Part shown: piece by piece, positions 37,921 through 47,740 of the stretch
How positions within the stretch are numbered: the stretch's first letter is position 1
Layout of the letters: each line of letters begins with the position of its first letter
Assembly (NCBI GenBank): GCA_013397455.1
Contig: VYZB01000282.1
Coordinates: forward strand, 379,621 to 443,620
Length of the DNA: 64,000 nt
DNA from: Crotophaga sulcirostris
Taxonomy: Eukaryota > Chordata > Aves > Cuculiformes > Crotophagidae
Direction of reading: 5' to 3'
Notes under the pieces: model-generated
Told to the model about the DNA's origin: nothing
Database searches by the model: none
The model's input: the letters and a program-made list of their open reading frames with translations, nothing else
Program-made: the position numbers and the translations under genes

Positions 37921-38428
37921 TTATTGATCAAAAAAAAAAGGGCTAGAAAAAATAGTAACATCTTAAGCATCGTATGGAGTCACAAACTTATACCAAAGCC
38001 CATTGCACATGTAAATATATGCCAGATACATAGAAGGCAATGTAATGATCCTTTTAATTCCATAAATTTGGAAAAAAATATTGTTTATTAAGAAGAAAAA
38101 AAATAATATCCTCATCGTTGATTTGTGTTACTTTATTCCAAGCAGACTAAGCTTCTTCAATGTGACATCTTCAGAGCATGAATTTGGGTTTTACTAAACT
38201 GTAGAGGTATGCTAACTTTTGTCCCATGTCTGGAGAAGATACCTTTGAGAACTGGACTTTTTAAACTATATTTTTCCCTCTTAAAACAAATTCAGAAACT
38301 TTACGTGCAGCAAAAGGATAAATATTTCTCAAGTATGTGTTAATATTTACGTGCCAACCCTTGTTAACTGGAATTTAAGAGGGACGACGCAGAAAAATGT
38401 TCTCCAAATATGAATATACTTTTGTATG

Positions 38429-38443
38429 CACACACACACACAT
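38429..38443. repeat. (CA)n microsatellite
   Basis: About seven CA units, followed by TACATGTACATGCATG. Confidence 0.85.
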
Positions 38444-38470
38444 ACATGTACATGCATGTTTTCAGGACGT

Positions 38471-38540
38471 AGAAATCAGTGTATAACATATAGAAATATG
38501 AGTAACATATATATGACATATAGAAATTAGTGTATAACAT
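38471..38540. repeat. Imperfect local duplication of a 19-mer
   Basis: AGAAATCAGTGTATAACAT (38471-38489) recurs with one change as AGAAATTAGTGTATAACAT (38522-38540). Partial copies (ACATATAGAAAT) lie between them. It looks like a small decayed minisatellite with a period of about 50 bp. Confidence 0.75.
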
Positions 38541-39049
38541 CAAATTTGTTGACCTGCATCTACCAGTGGAGTAGACAGCACAGGAGCATCTGTTTCCAGA
38601 AATGCAGGTTATACAGATGCTGGAGTGACAGCTGCCACTTTCTGATCAAAGTATTCATATTTTGATCTTAATTAATCTAATGCAATGATACTGGGGGTGG
38701 GGGGAAAGGCGTTTTTAACCACTTCTTATTTATTTGCTTTGGATTCTGCCTTACAAAGTCGCAAACCCGTCCTTTAACACCTTTATGTGAGAATGTTTTG
38801 CAGCATTATCCTTTTGTTACGTTTTGTCACATACAGGCAGGATTGCCACGTGTCCTAATATATTCCAAAACGCACTTTGTAGTGTATTTCAAACACAAAA
38901 GTAAATAACTGCTTTTGTAAAACAAAACAAAAAAAACCCCTCCGTGCCCAGAAGCAAAAAACCCTCACAAGCTAGGTGGGGGAAAAAAAATATAAAATCA
39001 CAAGGATGAAAAGCAGAAAGCACCAAGGAAAAGTCTGGACATTACCACA

Positions 39050-39393
39050 CAATGGATTTTTTATTTGTTACATCTTTGCTTAAGAAGGAAAAGTGTTATT
39101 CCTCCAAAAAATAACCTTTTTTTTTTTTATTTCCAAATCCGGAGAAGAAAGAGATATACAAGTACAAAGATATTCACTGAGCAAATTAAAGCAGCTCTTG
39201 TCATCGTGCATCCAGCCTGCATCCTCAGTGAGATGGGAGGCAGTTGTGGATAATAAGGAAAGGAGAATTGCAAGCGCTGCAAAACAAAATATCCGGATTT
39301 CTTTGCACCCACTCTTTGGAGGACTGGGGCCGGGACGCTTTTTTGGCCGGGTTTGCTGCGGTTTTTTTGCCACGGTAGGCATGTGCTGGATTT

Positions 39394-39395
<2 letters not shown>
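39050..39395. promoter_or_regulatory. Candidate regulatory block before long T-run
   Basis: Less AT-rich DNA with a GC-rich, CpG-containing core (GGGGCCGGGACGC and GGCCGGGTTTGCTGCGG at about 39326-39362), ending at a 29-base T-run. Long open frames on both strands across it (39080-39526 minus, 39093-39500 plus) run through the T-run into poly-Lys or poly-Phe. They carry no domain and are rejected as genes. The GC core could be a small CpG-bearing enhancer or promoter. Confidence 0.3.

Positions 39396-39424
<29 letters not shown>
39396..39424. repeat. T29 homopolymer
   Basis: Twenty-nine consecutive Ts, the longest homopolymer in the window. On the minus strand it is an A29 run. No retroposed gene is recognisable on either side. 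Confidence 0.95.
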
Positions 39425-39439
39425 CCCCTCTACCTCCCT

Positions 39440-39789
39440 GTGCTGGCTTCCAGCGAGCCGGTTGCCTGGAAGAGCGAGACTGAGGGAAGGAGAGATTTGA
39501 ATGAAAAAAGTAAACATTACCAACAAAGACTATAATTGAAAGGGGCTTTGTGAACAAGGGGTGTTGTCGGAGAGCAGAATGGGCGAGGGTGGGGCTGCCT
39601 GGGGCTCTTTGTCTCCGCGCACACTGGAGCTGCCTGTAGTGCTGCATTGTACTAGGCAGGAATTTACCATCTCACCAGCGGGCTAATAGCCACCTCCACA
39701 AACAAATCGAACTATCAGCCTTAAATATTTATAGCTATTTATGACTCCATTTTAATAATTAGTGGCCACCTCCACTTTCAGGGCCTAGG
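39440..39789. promoter_or_regulatory. Candidate enhancer-like block with duplicated 11-mer
   Basis: CpG-containing, repeat-free DNA (AGCGAGCCGG, TGTCGGAGAG, CTCCGCGCACAC) leads into an AT-rich homeodomain/MEF2-like stretch (TAAATATTTATAGC, CTATTTATGAC, AATAATTAG). GCCACCTCCAC occurs twice, at 39689-39699 and 39765-39775, each just after a TAAT core. Paired CACCT cores are the kind of arrangement bound by ZEB factors, though here the pair is not a full E-box. No coding evidence. Enhancer function is inference. Confidence 0.4.
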
Positions 39790-39871
39790 TTTTTTTTTTC
39801 TTTCCTTTCCTTTTTTTGTTGTTTTGGGTGTTTTTTTTTCCTTTTATTTTTTTCTTTTACGTTTTATTCTA
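39790..39871. repeat. T-rich low-complexity stretch
   Basis: Several T-runs of 7-10 with interspersed C and G (TTTCCTTTCC, TTTTGTTGTTTTGGGTG). Low complexity. Confidence 0.8.
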
Positions 39872-42800
39872 TGGACTGTACTAATTGCTTGTTAGGCTGC
39901 ACTTCTGAAGCTTTTCGGGGGATGCTCTGCCACCCAGAAACGACTGGGGAAAAATAGCTCTACAACTATTATTCGTGGTGTTTACAGTGATTCAGAAACG
40001 TAGTTTCAGATTCCCTACTTGGACGGTTTGAGATTTCTTTCTTTCTTTTTGTTTGCGTTTCCTGCAAAATTGGTTTTTATCATAAATTCGGTGCCATCTG
40101 ATCTGCGTAGAGTGGAAACAGGGAACATGCAAATGGAAAAGAGAAGAAAAGTGAGGCTTACAGTGCAGATGATTAGTACTAACTAACAATTTGGCTGTTT
40201 GAAGCAGTTTGTGCAAAGAAGTACAGCTGAACCTATTGCATAGTGTGTTACCATCCTGTCACTAAATGATATGAAATGAGGCTTGGAAATAATATCAGAA
40301 ATAACTTTCATTACATCATTTTTAATCTAATTTGTATACCTTCAGGATCTAAGCAGAGATTTCAGTATGGCACATATCTATAAAGTCTCCTTGGCTCCTT
40401 GAGTTCTTTTATTAAAACACTTTCTATTTTTAAGCTATGGCATGCATATCAATACAAATAATTAAGGCAATGAAAATCTACAGTATAATAGAGCAAAACA
40501 TGCACACAAAAATCTCCTGGAGAAAACTAGCTTTGCATTTTAAAACTGTTTACTGGCTCTGGCTCCCCTGTGACAGTGCCTTTCTATTAGGTGCAGAGGT
40601 ATAGTTTTGGTTCCTGACTTTCTTATTACTACGGTGAAGGCAATAACAGTATTTCTGTTAACATATGTTCTCTTTTACCATAGTGCCCTCATAACACCGA
40701 GATAAATCTCATAGCTCAAACCCAGTCCTTTAGAAAATAGGAGACTGGTTAAAAAGTTTCAGGGAAGTTTTCACTTTATGAAAGGCTCCACTTTTGAACA
40801 TTTCTTTTTGTTTGTACCTTTTTTTAAGTGTCTGATCTAATACTTGCAGGAAACGGAAGGATCTCAAGTGGCTTCATTGGGATTTGAATAAGTCAATAAA
40901 TCCTCTCTCCTCTGTCTATACAACAGCTACACCTGAAGAAAAGTCAGGATAAATACCCAGTGAGATCAGAACACAGTGATTTTAAGCAAAATCACTCAGA
41001 CTGCAGCATAGAGAGATGCGGATTTGCTGTGTAAGCAGCAGGTTCAACACTTTGTCCTCTGAGATTCGATGTGATCAAATGGTCATCCGTGGAAGGGGTC
41101 AGTGTCTGAAACATACTACAAACTGTGGGGAGTGCTGAGTATTGTGGAATGGAATTTTTAATCCAAGAGATGAAAGCACTTCGTTTAAAACTTTTCACAA
41201 AAAAAGTGCTGATAACCACTTCCTCTACTTCTATGCAAACATTTACATCTTCATCTAGCATTGTCTTTATTCCATCTGAAATAACTGTCAGGAAAGGAAA
41301 ATGATCACTTCGTCTGCATTTCACAGTGGTAGCAATGATGTGTTTAAATGTTGTTCACTTACTTCTTATTGATGTTGGGTACATTTAGAACTAGTCTTAA
41401 TTCTAAGTTACTGTTGACCTTCTTTTCCCTTGGGAAACTCACGAGCCGTTTTTAGCTGTCAGTGCAAAATAAGACACTGAAATAGTGTTTTCATATTTTA
41501 ACATTTTCTTCCACTCTCAAAATTACTAAACAGCAACTACGAGAAACACAAAAGCCAACACATGGGAGCCAAAAGAAGATATTCTGTGCATACTCATCAA
41601 CTATGAAACATCGATAATTGCTATACTACACATTTGTTTAAAAACACATGTGTGATTTCATTAGTTTTCTTTTGGAAATTGAAATCAAGAAATATGAAAC
41701 GGAAGAGTAAAACAGAAGAAGGATATACCAAAATTTATTTCATAAAAGGTATTAACATTAAACCAAATTGAATGTCCTTTTAAAAGTTAAATAAAGTTAC
41801 AGGGAGAATTTGCTCTATGGAAGTCATAACCTCTTCTGTTGCCAAAGTCAGACAACATGTTGATAATAGTCCATTGAGTACTTAAAATCTACAGAGGTCT
41901 CGTCCATTTTTAAAAGTGCTTGGACTGTTTCACATCACTGTCATATGAATTTCAGAATTTTCCTGAGTATTGTATATTTTTCACCAAACTTCAGTAAAAT
42001 AATTATCCTCCATGTGACGATTCATGCTGTCTATGATGTCTTTCCCTTATCTCCCAAAGTTTCTTCCCTCTTGCTATCAGGACCTGCAAAATCCAGAGAT
42101 AAACTATTTGGGAGGGAGCTGAATCCAATACTTATCAATCATTGGGACAGGCTTTAATTATAAAGTGTTTAAATAAAGTTAGTTGCTGATCAATTCTGTC
42201 GTAATGACTGATAGGAATTTTAGTCCACTCACTCAGAAACAGCTATTGGGGTCATTAGGACTCTGGAGGCTACTACCTTGCAAGAGCATAAAATAGAATT
42301 CAGGCTGTGAAAGGTAATATCCTCCAGGTTTGCATCTCTCTAATCTGGAGCCTTTGAGAATTAAAAATTACATATTTCATTTACTGTGGCCCTGGAGGAA
42401 TGATGGCCTCACAAGTCTCTCATGACCTTCAGGCAGTCTGAGTACCCTACATATTTGACTTCTCGTTTTGGAAGGTGAAACAAGAAAATATAACTAACTG
42501 CAAGGTTCACAAGCAGGAAGCTGGTGGGTCTGTATACAAAACTGGGAAACACTGAAGGTGCCAAGAACCACAAGTTCAACCTTCAAAAGCTAAACACTGA
42601 GGAAATCCTTATCACTGGGAGCAAACATTAATCACATACAATGGACATAGTTTTGGGGAGAAGAGGGTCTGAGTTTTGAGGATGAAGAAAGCTTATTGCA
42701 GGTAGTTATATTAGCAGTGGAACTAATTGAACAGGGAGTTTGATAGGTTTCTCTACCACAGTAATTACCCCTGCCCACTTCCTTTTCCCATAGTGAGATG

Positions 42801-43600
42801 ATAATTTTAGGAGCTCATTCTCACCTACCTACCAGCTTGGCAACAAGAACAAGGAGATGGGTTTTGAGCAATGGGAGTGCTCATCCTGCATATTGACTGG
42901 GCACCCACAGTCTGATAGCTACTAACTGATAATCTTGTCACTAATTTTCAGGAAACCTGCAGGAACTGAGTTATTTTTTAATCTTTTGTGAATGTGTGAA
43001 ATTTCTCTGAAACCTGTTGAAACTGACCAACTGGTCAAAAATTACTAAAGGCGAACTAACAGGCAGACAGATGGGCGACACAGCCTTATTTCCCAGGAAA
43101 CCAGGCTGTGTCTTCAGATCCCAGCTACTCTTGCTGTAGTTATTTCCTCACGTGTGTAAATTGTGTTTGTTAGTGACCTTCCCAAAGTTTGACTAAGTGG
43201 CTTGGGTGAGACATAGTAAAACAAGATTTTCAGTGACTAGCAAGAAAATTAATTTTCTCATTCTGAATGATTGCCTGTTGAATGACCCTTCAAGCAAATC
43301 TGCAGAATATAACTTCTTCCTACTAAATATAGCAGAGTTTTTTGAATTAACTAGTTGTTTTGGAAAGAGAGATTTGCCTCTTACCTTTTACTCATCCACC
43401 TCCTTCACCTATGAGCAATATTCAACCCATTTTCCTGCCTGTCATCTTGTCACACACAAGTTTACATTTATACTCCAGCAATTGTCTACCTACAGCCGTT
43501 ATGCATAAAATGCTTTTATAGAACTGATTTGCAAAGAAAGGCCACCTTACTCTCTCCTCAAGATCAATATTTGTCATAAGGCTTATAAAAGATCAGCCAG
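39872..43600. other. Intergenic AT-rich DNA, no gene recognised
   Basis: No gene, RNA or transposon recognised. The first 250 bp (to about 40120) may extend the preceding candidate block. Minus frame 40992-41324 (110 codons) and plus frame 43197-43508 (103 codons) have no family signature and I do not call them. Confidence 0.55.
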
Positions 43601-43619
43601 CTACTCAGCTGGTTCTCTT

Positions 43620-44750
43620 GAAGGAACAGACAGCTCTTTCTTTTTCTGTAAAACAATTCCCATGCAGAGTTAACTGCGCATATTAAATTTCATCTTTTTT
43701 TTTTTTCTGCTGCTTTGGGCTGCAGGCTTTTTGGGGCTGAGAGTGCTCCTAACAGCTTCCTCCTACTCTTTAAAACCTTAAATATTGTGTATCAGCTGCC
43801 ATAATGGAGCCTGTATCCTGTGTAAGGTTCTTAGGTCAGGTGGTATCACGTGAAACAAAACAGTACAGATTTCTCGTTTCTATTCAACTGGAAAGACTCT
43901 GTTGCCATGAAAAGCTAATTTTGTGATTACCTGCAACATCCATTTCCAGTATAATTTTAAAAGAATAACAGGGCAGAAAAATAGCATGATGATGAGAAAT
44001 AATTTTTTCCTAATTTAACTGAACGCTGAAAAGTTTGTCTATGGCTAGTAATTCCAGATTATTACTAGTCTTTGTAAATTAAACGCACTGTTCTACAGGT
44101 ACGTTTCACTACTGGAAGAAACCCCGCAGAACCCTGTAAGCACTAGGAAGAGGATTTGGCTCAGGGGGTTTTTTGAGCTTTAGTTAAGGAGTAAGTGATA
44201 AAAAGGATGAGTTCATTTTAAGAGTGAACTTGAAAATATTCTACAGAGGTGTAACATTCACACGCCAGAGTAAATATCACAAAGCATCTTTTGCTTCTGA
44301 AACCTAACTGCTGTCATAATGACCATCTGCTGGCTGTAGGTTTCTAACATTCCCTGACCTATGACATTTATGACAAATTACGCACCAAAGTGCTAGAGAC
44401 GGCTTGTTAAAATGAAGCCTGAGGCCCACAAGTTCTCAACCCCTTTTGTCTTTAAAAGCATGGGTTAAATGGGAACAAGAAGTAGTTTGGACGGAAAACA
44501 GACATAGCAACGGCTAAAAGGAAATGAAATCCTAATCCTCTAACCCTTTGACTTTTGCAGCTTGCTGCACAGCAATGTGCTTTCAACCATTAAACTACCT
44601 TAACCTTCTGAAGAGCCAAATCAGTTCAAATTGACTGAAAATTTGCACATCACCACACAAGCCTTGATTGATTCCTATTTGAAAATTGTATGGAAGACAA
44701 CCATTTAATGCAATATTTTTAACCAACAAAATGTGTTTCACAGTCACCTC
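43620..44750. promoter_or_regulatory. Candidate regulatory region, diffuse
   Basis: About 1.1 kb with no recognisable transposon and few homopolymers (one T12 near 43695). It has mixed motifs: ATCACGTGAAAC (E-box CACGTG at about 43848-43853), CCTGACCTATGACA (44354-44368), a TGATTGAT (44665-44672) and a CTCF-like core (44323-44333). It lacks coding signal on either strand. The boundaries are soft and the case rests mostly on absence of repeats, so confidence is low. Confidence 0.28.
44323..44333 (-). promoter_or_regulatory. CTCF-like core
   Basis: CCATCTGCTGG is the reverse complement of CCAGCAGATGG, matching CCASYAGRKGG at every position. The next base on that strand is T where C is expected, so it is a core-only match. 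Confidence 0.2.
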
Positions 44751-46514
44751 CAGTGCACAGTATAATTGGTGTCATATAAAAGCAATGTGAAGAAACACTT
44801 TTCAAAGTCACAAAGTTAGTGTAGCTGTAAAACATACTAGTGTCAGTTAGATTTAGACAGATCTCTAGAGTTTCCTCAGGGCTAGCTAATATGTACCGGA
44901 ATTAAAAAAAACCCAAACATTCTTTTTAACTCTTTCTTTGCTACATTCACCAGTTCATCCTATTGTGCTGCCTTTGGGTTTTTAACTTTAAGGGTCAGAA
45001 ACTCAACTATTGTTGTTGTATTTTATTAAAAAAAAATTGTATTCTGGACTTTACTTTAAAAAAAAGCCTATTTTAATGTGTGAAGCCTCTCAAGTTACAG
45101 CAAATGCTACAAAATAATTATCATAAACTCAAGGAAATATTAAAAAAATACAAGATACACACTCATATTATTTTTGTAACGCTAGTAGTCTGCATTAAAA
45201 TGTCAAAAGAGTAAAATAGCACATATGGATAGTTTGAAGCAAACACCTATTGAAGGTTCATAACAAAATTAATCTCTCTTTTTTATTCTTTATCTAGAAT
45301 CTTCATTGAATCAGAATAAGATACTGCATTAAAAAAACCCTCAGAAATTAAGAGTATCGCTAAGTTTCTGATAAACACATGAAAAAAAATTATATTGGGC
45401 TAGAAGGGCCACCAGGATTATGTATATAAAACCTTCGTACATTTCCACATGCTTTTAAGAAAGACTTTTTTGTACTGTATCCCATGACCTTTATATCAGG
45501 TAATGACCTGTGAAAACAAAGTAGGCATTACACGGTAATGTTATATGACTACTTGATGGTGTTTACCCAAACCACTGTAACATTTCAGTACTGCAGGAAT
45601 GAATGCACACACCACCAGCTCCATCATCAGAACCCCCCTGCCATGCCACTTTGCTGCACAAAGTTAAAACCAGAAACCTAAACGTATCAAATTTTACCAA
45701 AGTATGCATACAACTGAACAGGTCTCCTAATCCTTCCTCCCTATGGGCTCCTGTTACCTGTGTTTTTTTCCTCTTGTCATCTTCAAGAAGGAGGTCTCAT
45801 GATTTGGTAGCTCTGTGGTATCCCTACCCCGTTTGACTTTGTCTGAGACTGCATCTAGCCCTTGGCTTCTCCTTTCACAATGTAATGCTGCCCTGAAATT
45901 AATGAAAACCATCAAAATGACTATTGGCAGGAATGAGAGTTTATTTTTAAGTCACTTGCCCACCAGAGAATCAACCAGGACTGTCAACTGAGCTAGTAAA
46001 GGAAAAAAAAAAAGGTCATACAAGGAAAAGGTGCATATAAAAGGAGAAAGCGGAAGAACGTGATGGATACAAAAGACTCATAATTCAGGCAAGAGTTTAA
46101 GCAAGTATGAAAATCACTCTTTCTGCATTTTCAGATTAAAGGCTTTGTTTAAATTGGATATGCTTTTAATTTGTTTCTGTTAGAAAAATACCAGACATGA
46201 TCTTCATCTCCATAAAGCTTCACTCACCTTAATTTTCTGCCACATTGATTTACACGAAAGGAAATTCAGGAACATACAACTTAGCTAATGCCTGCTAAAT
46301 TGTTACCTACAAAGATATATGGAATCACTCACTGTAAATAAAGTAGCCTACATGTAAAATATCTCTGGGGTATTCTTATCTAACTTAAAAAATGTAGATG
46401 AGACAGTAAATTATTTTCCTGTCTAACACAGGTCTATAAACTTTTCTTCAAATTTTCATTCCACATCAGCGTAAAAGGCAGGCTTTGCAAAGTTTTCTTG
46501 TTTCTTTCTCCCAG
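44751..46514. other. Intergenic AT-rich DNA, no gene recognised
   Basis: No gene. Frequent short A/T runs (44905, 45028, 45057 and others). A possible trace of a CR1 tip (GGGCTAGAAGGGCCACC at about 45397-45413) is too short to call. Confidence 0.55.
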
Positions 46515-46552
46515 AAAAAAAAAAAAAAAGGGGGGGGGGAGGGAAGAAAGGG
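46515..46552 (+). repeat. A15-G10 purine run with G-quadruplex potential
   Basis: Fifteen As (46515-46529) are directly followed by ten Gs (46530-46539), then A, GGG, AAGAAA and GGG. The G part satisfies the simple G3+N1-7 quadruplex pattern, and the whole strand remains purine-rich to about 46580. It is immediately preceded by a pyrimidine tract ending in CAG, which resembles a splice acceptor. Without an exon I treat that as coincidence. Confidence 0.75.
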
Positions 46553-47520
46553 AAGAGAAAAAGGGGCTGAGACCAGGATATCAGACAGCTCAGTGAGCTC
46601 AAGCATACATATAGGGAGCAGAAGATTTGGGGTTTGTTTTTGTACTGCCAGTTTTCACATTCCAGTGCTCCACTCCATTGTTGAAATAATTAATTGTGTC
46701 ATGGCAGACGGAATACTTGACAAAAGCACAAGCACAGGGAGAGGGTGATAAACCCTAATTCCATAATTATTTATTTCTGGAAAACAGAACAGCTCTAGCT
46801 GGTGAGATTAAGACCCAGATCCACTTTGAATCACTCAGGAATGAGTTTCAAGCTTGTCTCCCAATTGTCTTATTGCTAAGTGAATAAAGTGACCACCAGT
46901 CAATGGTCCTCGTTTTGATCATAAAATGTGCTGGGAGACTGAGGTATTTTTCATGTTCAACTTGCTATGTTCTTCCTTTCTCCTCCCCACTGTTCCTCAG
47001 ATATTTGGTTTTGATGAACAGATTTTTTTTTTAAAAATTAAACCCAAAGTCAGAAATATGCCTGTCTGTGCTTACTCTTGACTGGAAAGAAATTATAGTC
47101 TTTGGGTGATTCTAAGGTAGAGAAAATTCAAACGCATGTAATTTTATTCTTAATTAATCTTCGAAAACGTTTAATTTTTTTCTTAAATTCATTATAGAGT
47201 TTATTTAACATGCTTAGGCAGAAAAATAAAGCTGTAGTGCACTTAAGGATGAAATGCCTTAGTAAATTTGCAACCCCAAAAGTACAGGTATATGTCATTT
47301 GACCTCATATACTGAGCATGACAAGTCATGAAATTACACCAAGAAGAGCATATCCAGACTCTGGACAAGGTAAACATAATTTCATAATGAACGGGCAGCA
47401 GAAATTCTCTTCTACACCCACACAAGAGCCAATGCCAGCCTCATTATCCTACTGGGTCTTCCAGTCTTTTTGCATGACCAAGAGCACATCCTATCTAGCT
47501 TAATACAAACACAGCTTCTA
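46553..47520. other. Intergenic DNA, no gene recognised
   Basis: The purine-rich tail continues to about 46580, after which the sequence is ordinary AT-rich DNA. No gene or repeat recognised. Confidence 0.55.
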
Positions 47521-47740
47521 TCACAGGATCACAGTATTACAAGGTTGGAAAGGACCTCTGAGATCATCGAGTGCAACCTATAACCCAACACCAGCACCAA
47601 CCCAGCATCTAAACCCTGGCACTGAGTGCCTCATCTAGTCTCCCCTTAAACACCTCCAGGATTGGCGACTCCATCACCTCCCCGGGCAGCGCATTCCAAT
47701 GGCCAGTCACCCTTTCAGGGAAGAACTTTTTCCTGATAGT
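47521..47740 (-). mobile_element. CR1 LINE 3'-end fragment with ATACTGTG tail
   Basis: On the minus strand this is the same CR1 subfamily as 646-810 and 21592-21852. It shows the 3' octamers (reverse of ATACTGTGATC) at 47524-47538, the GAGGTCCTTTCCAACCTTG tip, the 'GGCACTCAGTGCC'-like block at about 47617-47631 and the ORF2 end region up to about 47740. It is 5'-truncated with no intact frame. It is of comparable length to the 21.6-kb copy. Confidence 0.92.

Larger units (their letters stand above)
37921..39000. other. Intergenic AT-rich DNA with simple repeats
   Basis: No gene. It contains A-runs at about 37929-37938 and 38096-38102, a (CA)n near 38429-38443 and a duplicated 19-mer listed separately. 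Part 38740-38890 is less AT-rich and contains a few CpGs but no clear motif cluster. Confidence 0.5.

Noticed and set aside
39080..39526. 148-codon minus frame and 135-codon plus frame overlapping it
   Set aside because: Both run through the 29-base T-run (poly-Lys or poly-Phe) and have no domain or exon context.
19098..44672. TGATTGAT PBX-HOX motifs at 19098 and 44665, and reverse copies near 29803 and 29831
   Set aside because: Several copies of this AT-rich 8-mer are expected in 64 kb, and some occur in simple ATCA repeats, so they are not evidence of enrichment.
45392..45413. GGGCTAGAAGGGCCACC, similar to part of a CR1 tip
   Set aside because: Only about 17 bp agree and no octamer or further CR1 sequence flanks it.
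46490..46514. Pyrimidine tract ending CAG before the A15-G10 run
   Set aside because: It looks like an acceptor site but leads into homopolymers, not an exon.
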